From Gemmatimonadota bacterium (GTDB lineage Bacteria; Latescibacterota; UBA2968; UBA8231), in assembly GCA_018672475.1 (NCBI GenBank), contig JABHFS010000100.1, positions 1 through 58,572 of the forward strand: 58,572 bases of DNA, read 5' to 3'. This document shows positions 43,172-50,395 of this stretch, one piece after another. Position 1 is the stretch's first letter. Each line of letters starts with the position of its first letter. The notes beneath the pieces were generated by a model, which did no database searches, was not told where the DNA came from, and was given only the letters and a program-made list of their open reading frames with translations. Position numbers and translations under genes: made by a program.

Positions 43172-43789
43172 ATGGTCGAGCTTTTCAATGACGGCGGATG
43201 GGCTATGTACCCCTTGCTCATTCTGCTCATTCTGGGCATCGGCGTGGCCATTGAGCGCCTGTACAACTTGTCGCGGGCGGCGATTGACGCTGAGGGTTTT
43301 TTTAAGAATTTAGAAGAGGCTATTGAGAGCGGTGGGCCGGATAAGGCCGCCGAACTCTGCTCTGCAACTCCTGGGCCGGTAGCTTCGGTTATTCACGCGG
43401 GGCTCTTGCGCCTCGATCGTGGCCTTGAGCATGTGGAAAAGGCGGTCGACAATTCTGGTGCAGTGGAGATGGCTTTCCTCGAACGGGGCATGGTCTGGCT
43501 CTCAACGGTGGCCAACTTGGCGCCGATGATCGGCTTTTTGGGTACGGTGAGCGGTATGATCAACGCCTTCCAAGCGATCAAGGAAGCCGGCGATGTCGAA
43601 CCTTCGATGGTCGCGGGTGGTATTTCCGAGGCTCTGATCACCACGGCCGCTGGTCTGATTGTCGGTATTCTGATCCAGTTTTGTTATAATTTCTTTTCCA
43701 ATCGCATCGACAAGATCATCGCCGACATGACCGAGCAGACTGCGGCCTTTATCGATCTGCTGGCCGAGCGCGAGCATCGGGGAGTCTAG
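43172..43789 (+). CDS. exbB: MotA/TolQ/ExbB proton channel family protein
   Basis: 205 residues from ATG 43172 (GAGGAAAG upstream). Inner-membrane component that uses proton flow to energise TonB. Three hydrophobic segments: MYPLLILLILGIGVAIERLY, the middle LSTVANLAPMIGFLGTVSGM and ITTAAGLIVGILIQFCYNFF. The conserved GTVxGM and AAGL patterns are present. Heads the exbB-exbD-exbD-tonB cluster. Confidence 0.93.
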   Translation: MVELFNDGGWAMYPLLILLILGIGVAIERLYNLSRAAIDAEGFFKNLEEAIESGGPDKAAELCSATPGPVASVIHAGLLRLDRGLEHVEKAVDNSGAVEMAFLERGMVWLSTVANLAPMIGFLGTVSGMINAFQAIKEAGDVEPSMVAGGISEALITTAAGLIVGILIQFCYNFFSNRIDKIIADMTEQTAAFIDLLAEREHRGV

Positions 43790-43791
43790 GG

Positions 43792-44205
43792 GTGATCAAG
43801 AAGCGCGCGAGCCGGGTTTCGCCCGAGATACCCACGGCCTCGATGGCGGATATCGCCTTTTTGCTCATTGTATTCTTCTTGGTCACGACGACCATGAGCC
43901 AAGACAAAGGGCTCTCGTTGCATCTGCCGCCAGTGGGCGAGACCAAGGAAGTCAAGAGCAAGAATATCCTCAATGTCTGGATTAATGCGCGCGACCAAGT
44001 CGCTTTTTTTGAGAATGACCAGCTGACCCCCGTGCCCTTCGCCGAGTTCAAGACCCGGATTGAGGGCCGTTTGCGGGAAAACGACAAATTGATCATCTCG
44101 CTCAAGGCCGAGCGCGGGGCTACCTACCGCTCTTTCGTCAATGTGCTCGATGAATTGAAACTGGCCGGTTCCACTAAGATCTCCATCGCCAACCCGGAAG
44201 AATAA
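43792..44205 (+). CDS. exbD: ExbD/TolR biopolymer transport protein, copy 1
   Basis: 137 residues, GTG start two bases after exbB. Single N-terminal membrane helix with the conserved proton-carrying Asp: PTASMADIAFLLIVFFLVTT. Periplasmic domain follows (LRENDKLIISLKAERGATYR). Partner of exbB; the second exbD copy follows after 3 bases. Confidence 0.93.
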   Translation: MIKKRASRVSPEIPTASMADIAFLLIVFFLVTTTMSQDKGLSLHLPPVGETKEVKSKNILNVWINARDQVAFFENDQLTPVPFAEFKTRIEGRLRENDKLIISLKAERGATYRSFVNVLDELKLAGSTKISIANPEE

Positions 44206-44208
44206 ACC

Positions 44209-44622
44209 GTGAAATTCATCCGCAAAGCCAAAGTGGGCAGCGCGATACCCACGGCCTCGATGGCCGATATCTCTTTTCTGCTGCTCGTGTTCTTCATGGT
44301 CTCGACCGTTTTTGTCCGCTATCGCGGCGTGCCGGTAGAGTTGCCCGAAGCCGAAAAAATTGAAAAGCTCGAAAGTCGCCGCAATGTATTGCAGGTTTGG
44401 GTCAGCAGTGAGGGGATCGTCAGTATCGAAGACCGCAATATCGCTTTGGCGGAGGTCGGCAAAGTGGTGCATCGGCACATGACGGTCAATCCCCGGCTGA
44501 TCATTTCGCTGCGCGGCGACAAAGACTCGGAGTTCGGGGTTATTTCCGATGTGATGGAAGAATTGCGCAAAGTTGAGGCCTTGCGGGTTAATTTTTCGAC
44601 CAAACGGGAGTTGGACCAATGA
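44209..44622 (+). CDS. exbD: ExbD/TolR biopolymer transport protein, copy 2
   Basis: 137 residues, GTG start. Same layout as copy 1 (PTASMADISFLLLVFFMVST), with Asp of the membrane helix retained; the two copies differ through the periplasmic part, so they are not a recent duplicate. Two ExbD paralogs with one TonB are common in FCB-group genomes. Its TGA overlaps the tonB ATG (ATGA). Confidence 0.93.
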   Translation: MKFIRKAKVGSAIPTASMADISFLLLVFFMVSTVFVRYRGVPVELPEAEKIEKLESRRNVLQVWVSSEGIVSIEDRNIALAEVGKVVHRHMTVNPRLIISLRGDKDSEFGVISDVMEELRKVEALRVNFSTKRELDQ

Positions 44623-45269
44623 TCCGCGGCAAACAGCCCGAAGCCAATCTGCGGTTAACCTATCGGAAGACCTTTTGGACCTGCACGGGGATTTCCGTTG
44701 TGTTGCAGGCTGCGCTCTTCGGTATTTTCCCCAGCTTTGAAGCCGATGCTTATGTCAAGTCTGAAGATCCGGTCATTATCCAACTCGAGGAGATTCCCGA
44801 GACCAAGCAGAAACGGCGTCCACCGCCGCCGGCTCGGCCCGTGGTGCCGATTGCCACGGATGATCCAGATTTGCCCGATGATGTGACGATTGAAGATACC
44901 GACTTGGATCTCGATCTCGACGATTTAGCGCCGCCGCCGCCCTTGGAGGATTTGCTTGAAGAGGTTGAGTTGGAGGAGGAGGAGATTGTCGAGTTGTGGC
45001 GTGTCGAAAAACAGCCTATTCCGACGAAGCGGGTGGTACCCGAATATCCGGATATTGCCCGCAAGGCCAATATTACCGGTAGGGTCTTTGTCACCGCGCT
45101 GGTCGGCAAGGACGGCAAGGTTGAGCAGATCGGTAAAATTACCGGGTCTGATGTTTTTCACGAAGCGGCTAAAGCAGCGGCACAAAAATGGGAATTCGAA
45201 CCGGCGATACAGAACGATAAGCCGGTAAAGGTGTGGGTTAGCTTACCATTCACCTTTAAGCTCAACTAG
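44619..45269 (+). CDS. tonB: TonB family energy transducer
   Basis: 216 residues. Inner-membrane helix near 20-35 (ISVVLQAALFGIFPSF), then a Pro-rich periplasmic region (KRRPPPPARPVVPI) and a strongly acidic stretch (DLDLDDLAPPPPLEDLLEEV), and the C-terminal TonB domain: VPEYPDIARKANITGRVFVT and KWEFEPAIQNDKPVKVWVSL. Connects the proton-driven complex to outer-membrane receptors; none is in this window. Confidence 0.93.
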   Translation: MIRGKQPEANLRLTYRKTFWTCTGISVVLQAALFGIFPSFEADAYVKSEDPVIIQLEEIPETKQKRRPPPPARPVVPIATDDPDLPDDVTIEDTDLDLDLDDLAPPPPLEDLLEEVELEEEEIVELWRVEKQPIPTKRVVPEYPDIARKANITGRVFVTALVGKDGKVEQIGKITGSDVFHEAAKAAAQKWEFEPAIQNDKPVKVWVSLPFTFKLN

Positions 45270-45394
45270 AAAGCGGTTGCCATATCTTGCTGTTTTTATT
45301 ATTCTAAAAGTGCATTACGTAGGTCCCCCTACCTAACATTTTTCCCCACATCGATGCTATAAATCCGAATAACCCCCCGTGGGAGGATTGTTTT

Positions 45395-45847
45395 ATGCGT
45401 TGTCCGTATTGTAATCACGAAGAAGATCGCGTCGTGGATTCGCGGTCGTGTCGCGAGGGTATGGCGATTCGCCGCCGTCGCGAGTGTCTCAATTGCAGCA
45501 AGCGTTTCACTACCTATGAATATATCGAGAATGTACCGCTTTCGATTATTAAGTCCGACGGTCGCCGCGAGCCTTTTGACCGTGTCAAACTACTCGACAA
45601 AATTCAACTGGCTTGTTATAAAACGACTATTTCGGCTGAACAGATCGAGCAATTGCTCGATACGGTAGAGACCGAATTGGGAAATCTCAACGAGAAGGAA
45701 ATCCCCGCCAAGCAGATCGGCGAACTCGTCATGGAGCATTTGCGCGGGCTTAACGATGTGGCCTATGTGCGCTTTGCCTCGGTCTATCGACAGTTTAAAG
45801 ACAAGAGCGATATCATGCGCGAATTGGAGCAATTGACTAGTAATTAA
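45395..45847 (+). CDS. nrdR: Transcriptional repressor NrdR
   Basis: 150 residues, full length. N-terminal Zn ribbon MRCPYCNHEEDRVVDSR with the second pair in CLNCSKRFTTYEY, followed by the ATP-cone domain (SIIKSDGRREPFDRVKLLDK). Senses ATP/dATP and represses ribonucleotide reductase genes. GGGAGGA about ten bases before ATG. Adjacent to nrdJ, whose promoter carries a matching palindrome. Confidence 0.97.
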   Translation: MRCPYCNHEEDRVVDSRSCREGMAIRRRRECLNCSKRFTTYEYIENVPLSIIKSDGRREPFDRVKLLDKIQLACYKTTISAEQIEQLLDTVETELGNLNEKEIPAKQIGELVMEHLRGLNDVAYVRFASVYRQFKDKSDIMRELEQLTSN

Positions 45848-45898
45848 AGTCGCAGATAGCTCTTTTTAGCGGGTTGTAATCGAATTTCAATAAATCGC

Positions 45899-45926
45899 TT
45901 GACAAGTCATTTGTTGTTCCTATCTT
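45899..45926 (+). promoter_or_regulatory. Promoter upstream of nrdJ
   Basis: TTGACA at 45899-45904, 16-base spacer, TATCTT at 45921-45926 (the same -10 as the rpmI promoter). Predicted start near 45933, inside the NrdR-type box. Confidence 0.7.
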
Positions 45927-45931
45927 TGGAA

Positions 45932-45947
45932 ACACAACATCTTGTGT
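45932..45947 (+). promoter_or_regulatory. NrdR box
   Basis: Palindromic 16-mer ACACAACATCTTGTGT resembles the known NrdR box (ACAC-W-ATATAT-W-GTGT), with both ACAC/GTGT ends exact. It overlaps the predicted start site, so bound NrdR would block transcription. Only one clear box was found, whereas two are usual. Confidence 0.7.
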
Positions 45948-45952
45948 CGGAC

Positions 45953-45998
45953 AAGTGCAGCTCCCTGAGATACTGTGCTTTAGGAGCTGCACTTTTGT
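45953..45998 (+). terminator. Hairpin with T-run in the nrdJ leader
   Basis: A perfect 12-bp stem (45953-45964 with 45983-45994) with an 18-base loop, followed by TTGTT. It lies downstream of the nrdJ promoter and NrdR box and before the gene, so it could act as an attenuator or end a short transcript from 45933. Confidence 0.6.
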
Positions 45999-46109
45999 TC
46001 ACTCCCCGTGTAATTAAACTCTATATAACACCTAGTTAGCTCAAGTCCCTGCGATGTTCTCCCACATCTCGGACTGGCCTTGCTATGCTTGCTCAAAGGG
46101 AGGGCAGTA

Positions 46110-48500
46110 ATGGCATCTGAACACGTTAAAAAAGACCCGGCGGTCACGCACCGCTTCGAAGATTTACTGGCCCAGCTTGAAGGCCATGGACTCAAGCGCA
46201 ACGGTCACGATGACCTTTTGGTCCGCGCGGCCGATGCTGAGACTTATTATGGCGACAATGATCTCGCCATCGATGTTTTGCGCAGCAAGTATTTGGCTCC
46301 AGGCGAAGCGGGTCCGTTGCATATTTGGGATCGCATCGCCCGGGCCATGGCTTCGGTCGAAAAAGACCCGCAATACTGGTACGATCGTTTTTTCTCACTG
46401 TTAATGGACTTCAAATTTATCCCCGGCGGCCGGGTCATGCACGGTGCCGGCCGCGACGAGGCTAAGCGCAAGCCGACCTTGTCGAACTGTTATGTTGTCC
46501 CGATCGAAGAAGACAGCCTCGAAGGCATTTACCGTTGTTTAAGAGAATCGGCGATGGTTTATCGCACAGGCGGTGGTGTCGGTACCGACTTATCTATTCT
46601 TCGCCCCAAAGGGGCCACGGTCAATGCCACCGTCGATGCCTCGCCGGGTTGCACCGCCTTTATGAACTTGCTTTCCGAGAGCACCAATGCCGTGTCGCAG
46701 GCCGGTCGCCGCGGTGCACTGATGCTGACTTTGCGGGTTGACCATCCCGATATCGAAGATTTTATCACGATTAAGAACGACGAGCACCGCACCAAGGTGC
46801 AGTACGCCAATATCAGCGTATTGGTCACCCATGAGTTTATGCAGGCAGTGATGTCTGATTCTGACTTCGATTTGCGTTGGGGCGGCGAGGTTTTTCGCAC
46901 TGTGCGGGCGCGCGAATTATGGAATAAAATCATTACCAACGCTCATGCCAGTGCCGAGCCCGGGATTATCTTCTGGGATACGATGCGCGAGTACCACAAT
47001 GTCGAATACGTCAATCCACTCACCAGTACCAACCCCTGTGGCGAGCAGCCCTTGGCCTCTTATACGGCCTGCAACTTGGGCAATCTCAACCTGATGAGCT
47101 TTGTCGGTGACGACGGCGTATTCGACTATGAGGGGTTGACCGAGGCGACAAAGATCGCGACCCGCTTTTTGGACAATGTGATCGAATACAATATGAACAA
47201 CCACGCCATGCCCAAGATCGAAGAGGCCGTTGCCTCGGATCGTCGAGTGGGTTTGGGGATTACCGGCATGGCCGACGCCTTTGTCCTGATGAAGCAAAGA
47301 TACGACTCGGAGGAGGCACTGGAGTCGATTGACAAGATCATGGCCACGATCTGCCATAACTCCTACGAAACGTCCGTCGAACTGGCCAAGGAAAAAGGTG
47401 CTTTCCCGCTTTTCGATTGGGCTGGTGTCAAACAGAGCAAGTTTATCCAAAGCCTGCCAAAATCGTTGCAGAAAAAGGTCAAAGATCACGGTCTGCGGAA
47501 TTCCACCTTGATTACGATGCCGCCGGTGGGCACGGGGTCGATCGTCGCGCAGACCACGTCGGGTATCGAACCGATCTTCTGCACCAGTTACACTCGCCGC
47601 GTCAAGCAGTCCGACGGCGAGAGCTTCCGCGAGTATAAAGTGTACCATCCCTTGGTGCAACGCCTCTTCGGCGACGACGAGGATCTACCCGATTATGTCG
47701 TAACTTCGCACGAGATTGACCCCTACTTCCGCGTCAAGATGCAGGGCGTGATCCAGAGGTACACCGACAGCAGTATATCCTCGACGATCAACCTGGCCGA
47801 GGATATCGATGTTGAGACGGTGGCTGATATCTATATCACGGCGTATAAAGAGGGGCTCAAAGGGGTGACGGTCTACCGCGAAGGCAGTCGCGAGGGTATT
47901 TTGCAGACCGATGCCGAGGCCGCGAAGGCAGGAGAGGCCATAGGCGCCCCGGCGACGCCCGACCAGATCGCTGCCGCTGGTTTCCATCCGCGCCAACGGC
48001 CGGCCGTCACTACGGGGATCACCGAGCGCATCAATACCGGCGAAGGCAAGATTTACGTCACGATCAATGAGGATGAGCATGGGATCTGCGAGGTCTTTAG
48101 TACTATTGGCAAGGCCGGAGGAAATGCCGCCGCGCAGTCAGAGGCGATCAGCCGGTTAATTTCGATTGCGCTGCGTTCAGGAGTTGATCCCCAGGAACTT
48201 ATCCGGGAGCTGAAGGGTATTTCCGGTCCGAGTCCAGTGTGGGAGAACGGCGAGTTGATCCTGTCGACGCCCGATGCGATTGGCAAGGCGATCGAACGCT
48301 ACGTACAACGGAAAGCGGGCCAAGGTGCACAGGTGGCCGAAGAGGGGCCGGCTGCGGTCTCTTTGCAGGAAGCGCCGCCGCCCACTTTCGTCCAGAGCAG
48401 CGGATCGACAACGATGACCACATGCCCAGAGTGTGGTTCGACGGTAGCGCATGAGAATAGCTGTCTGATGTGTAAGCACTGCGGATGGTCTAAGTGCTGA
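46110..48500 (+). CDS. nrdJ: Vitamin B12-dependent (class II) ribonucleotide reductase
   Basis: 796 residues from ATG 46110, preceded by AAAGGGAGGG. Reduces ribonucleotides to deoxyribonucleotides with adenosylcobalamin, so it works with or without oxygen. Landmarks: MVYRTGGGVGTDLSILRPKG, the active-site Cys/Glu in NPCGEQPLASYTACNLGNL, ITGMADAFVLM, TLITMPPVGTGSIVAQTTSG, and a C-terminal domain ending with CPECG and CLMCKHCGWSKC zinc-ribbon-like cysteines, typical of this NrdJ subtype. Regulation by NrdR is indicated by the box upstream. No class I or III reductase is seen here. Confidence 0.97.
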   Translation: MASEHVKKDPAVTHRFEDLLAQLEGHGLKRNGHDDLLVRAADAETYYGDNDLAIDVLRSKYLAPGEAGPLHIWDRIARAMASVEKDPQYWYDRFFSLLMDFKFIPGGRVMHGAGRDEAKRKPTLSNCYVVPIEEDSLEGIYRCLRESAMVYRTGGGVGTDLSILRPKGATVNATVDASPGCTAFMNLLSESTNAVSQAGRRGALMLTLRVDHPDIEDFITIKNDEHRTKVQYANISVLVTHEFMQAVMSDSDFDLRWGGEVFRTVRARELWNKIITNAHASAEPGIIFWDTMREYHNVEYVNPLTSTNPCGEQPLASYTACNLGNLNLMSFVGDDGVFDYEGLTEATKIATRFLDNVIEYNMNNHAMPKIEEAVASDRRVGLGITGMADAFVLMKQRYDSEEALESIDKIMATICHNSYETSVELAKEKGAFPLFDWAGVKQSKFIQSLPKSLQKKVKDHGLRNSTLITMPPVGTGSIVAQTTSGIEPIFCTSYTRRVKQSDGESFREYKVYHPLVQRLFGDDEDLPDYVVTSHEIDPYFRVKMQGVIQRYTDSSISSTINLAEDIDVETVADIYITAYKEGLKGVTVYREGSREGILQTDAEAAKAGEAIGAPATPDQIAAAGFHPRQRPAVTTGITERINTGEGKIYVTINEDEHGICEVFSTIGKAGGNAAAQSEAISRLISIALRSGVDPQELIRELKGISGPSPVWENGELILSTPDAIGKAIERYVQRKAGQGAQVAEEGPAAVSLQEAPPPTFVQSSGSTTMTTCPECGSTVAHENSCLMCKHCGWSKC

Positions 48501-48532
48501 GCTGACGGTTTAACGAAAAACCAGGCAGAGGC

Positions 48533-48571
48533 GAGGGTGTCATCGGGAGACTGATGGCATCCTCTTTTTTT
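48533..48571 (+). terminator. Terminator of nrdJ
   Basis: Twelve-pair stem with two G-U pairs (48533-48544 with 48553-48564) and a run of seven T to 48571. 32 bases after the stop codon. Confidence 0.8.
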
Positions 48572-48713
48572 GTACCGCCGTTAGAGTGGGGTACGTCTGA
48601 CATTGCGGTGGCGGGGTAAAAAGGCCTGGTGGGAAGTGCAGGGGGAGGGCGACGATCTATACCCTAAAAATATCCGGAGACGCAGCTGTAAACGGACCGG
48701 CAACTGCGCAGAA

Positions 48714-49472
48714 CTACTTTAACTCTAGCACCAGCCCGTCATATGCCAACTCAACACCATCAGGCAATTCGGCGTTGGTTTTGTGATGATCCAAGTCGTG
48801 GGCCATATGGGTGAGGTAGGTTTGTGTGGGTTTGAGTGCGGCGACAATTTCCAGGGCTTGCTCGACATTGAAGTGGGTGGGGTGTTCTTTGTAGCGCAGC
48901 GCGTCAAGGACTAGGACATCTAAACCCTGCAGCCGTTCTATCGTCTCGACGGGGATGCGGTTGGTGTCGGTTACATAGGCGAAGTCGCCGATGCGGAAGG
49001 CCAATACCGGGGCTTGGCCGTGGTAGACGATAAGCGGTTCGATGTCGAGGCCGCAGAAGGTGAATGGGCCTTCGATGAGGTGCAAGCTGATTTGTGGGGT
49101 CGTGCTGGGGGCATTTTTTTTGAAAGCATAGTCGAAGACGCGTTCGATGCGTTCGATCGTGTGTTGGTCGGCGTAACAGGGCAGAGGACCTTCGCGATCG
49201 AAACAGTAACAGCGGACATCGTCGAGGCCGTGCAGGTGGTCGGCATGACCATGGGTGAAGAGCACACCGTCGACTCGGTCGATTTTATAGCGCAGGGCTT
49301 GGGTCCTGAGGTCTGGGCCCGTGTCGACGAGCAGGGAGTGGTCTTGGTGTTCGAGGTGGAGGGCACAGCGCAGCCGTTTATTTTTGGGATCGTCGGAAGT
49401 GCAGACTGGGCAATGGCAGCCGATGCGCGGGACACCGATTGATGTGCCTGTGCCTAGAAAGGTGACCTTCAT
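48714..49472 (-). CDS. MBL-fold hydrolase, PhnP-like
   Basis: 252 residues. Metal motif THGHADHLHGLDD at 73-85, with GTGTSIGVPRIGCHCPVC near 8-24 whose Cys (C19, C21, C24) match the structural zinc site of PhnP-type phosphodiesterases. Other landmarks: LLVDTGPD and YVTDTNRIP. PhnP cleaves cyclic ribosyl phosphates; the exact substrate here is unknown and no phosphonate operon is present. Its ATG overlaps the map stop as ATGA. Confidence 0.85.
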   Translation of the reverse strand: MKVTFLGTGTSIGVPRIGCHCPVCTSDDPKNKRLRCALHLEHQDHSLLVDTGPDLRTQALRYKIDRVDGVLFTHGHADHLHGLDDVRCYCFDREGPLPCYADQHTIERIERVFDYAFKKNAPSTTPQISLHLIEGPFTFCGLDIEPLIVYHGQAPVLAFRIGDFAYVTDTNRIPVETIERLQGLDVLVLDALRYKEHPTHFNVEQALEIVAALKPTQTYLTHMAHDLDHHKTNAELPDGVELAYDGLVLELK

Positions 49473-50230
49473 GCCAGCGTGGGGATCGGTAAGGTCAGGA
49501 TCTGGGGACCATCTTCGGTGATGGCGATGGTGTGCTCGGAGTGGGCGGCGAGCGAGCGGTCGCGGGTCAAGGTAGTCCAGCCGTCGTCCAGATGCTCGAC
49601 TTCGGGCTTGCCAAGGCAGAGAATGGGCTCGATGCAGAACACATGGCCGGGTTTGAGCTTTGGACCTTTGCCAGGTGGTCCATAGTTATTGATGTGGGGC
49701 GACTCGTGCAAGGAGCGCCCGATGCCATGTCCGCCGTATTCGCGGATAATGGCCAGGCCTTGCGCGTCGGCGTGGCGTTGGATGGCGTGGGATATATCGG
49801 AGAGGCGTCCATCGGGCACGGCTTGGGCAATGCCGAGTTCAAGGCAGGCCAGAGTGCCGTCGATAAGATGCTGGGCTTCTGCGCTTATTGTACCGACACC
49901 AATGGTAAAAGCGCCGTCGCCATAGTAGCCGTCGAGTAGGGCACCGATGTCAATGCAGGCGATATCGCCCTCTTGCAGCGGCGTCTCGTCGGGGAACCCG
50001 TGCACGACCGAGGCATTTACCGAAGCGCAAATGGAAAAGGGGAATCCGTGATATCCCTTAAAGGCGGGTACTGCCCCCATAGCGCGTATTTCGGCTTCGG
50101 CGATCTCGTCCAGTTCAAGCGTGCTGATGCCGGGCGCGATAAGGGCTTCGAGCTTCTGCTGCACAGCAAAAACGATCTGGCTGCTGGCGGTAATTTGCTC
50201 TATTTCGCTTGTTTTTTTGCGATGGACCAA
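49469..50230 (-). CDS. map: Methionine aminopeptidase, type I
   Basis: 253 residues. Removes the initiator Met. Metal ligands appear in ACIDIGALLDGYYGDGAFTI (two Asp), GGHGIGRSLHESPHI, HVFCIEPIL and HSEHTIAITEDGP. The start is TTG 50230 with GAGGAAAG just upstream; no in-frame ATG is nearby. Coupled to the PhnP-like gene downstream. A perfect palindrome lies 25 bases ahead of the start. Confidence 0.95.
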   Translation of the reverse strand: MVHRKKTSEIEQITASSQIVFAVQQKLEALIAPGISTLELDEIAEAEIRAMGAVPAFKGYHGFPFSICASVNASVVHGFPDETPLQEGDIACIDIGALLDGYYGDGAFTIGVGTISAEAQHLIDGTLACLELGIAQAVPDGRLSDISHAIQRHADAQGLAIIREYGGHGIGRSLHESPHINNYGPPGKGPKLKPGHVFCIEPILCLGKPEVEHLDDGWTTLTRDRSLAAHSEHTIAITEDGPQILTLPIPTLA

Positions 50231-50254
50231 GAAACTTTCCTCAAAAAGATGGGG

Positions 50255-50275
50255 TGTAGTATCAAAGATACTACA
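50255..50275. repeat. Palindrome between map and topA
   Basis: Perfect 9-bp inverted repeat TGTAGTATC/GATACTACA around AAA. It lies upstream of map and follows a minus-strand TTGACA (50301-50296), so it may overlap a promoter and act as an operator. Confidence 0.6.
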
Positions 50276-50310
50276 AAAGGATGATGGGATTGATTTGTCA
50301 AGAGAGTGCC

Positions 50311-50339
50311 TTGCAATAGTCGAGAATCGTCCATATATT
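50311..50339 (+). promoter_or_regulatory. Promoter of topA
   Basis: TTGCAA at 50311-50316, 17-base spacer, TATATT at 50334-50339 (five of six matches to TATAAT). Start near 50346, leader about 50 bases, GAGGAAG before ATG. Confidence 0.5.
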
Positions 50340-50395
50340 CGTGAAATACAGCAACTTAAACCTATTATATAAGTATCCTATATACCGAGGAAGAC

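Noticed and set aside
46000..46109. Cobalamin riboswitch ahead of nrdJ
   Set aside because: No B12-box-like element and too little space; control by NrdR fits better.
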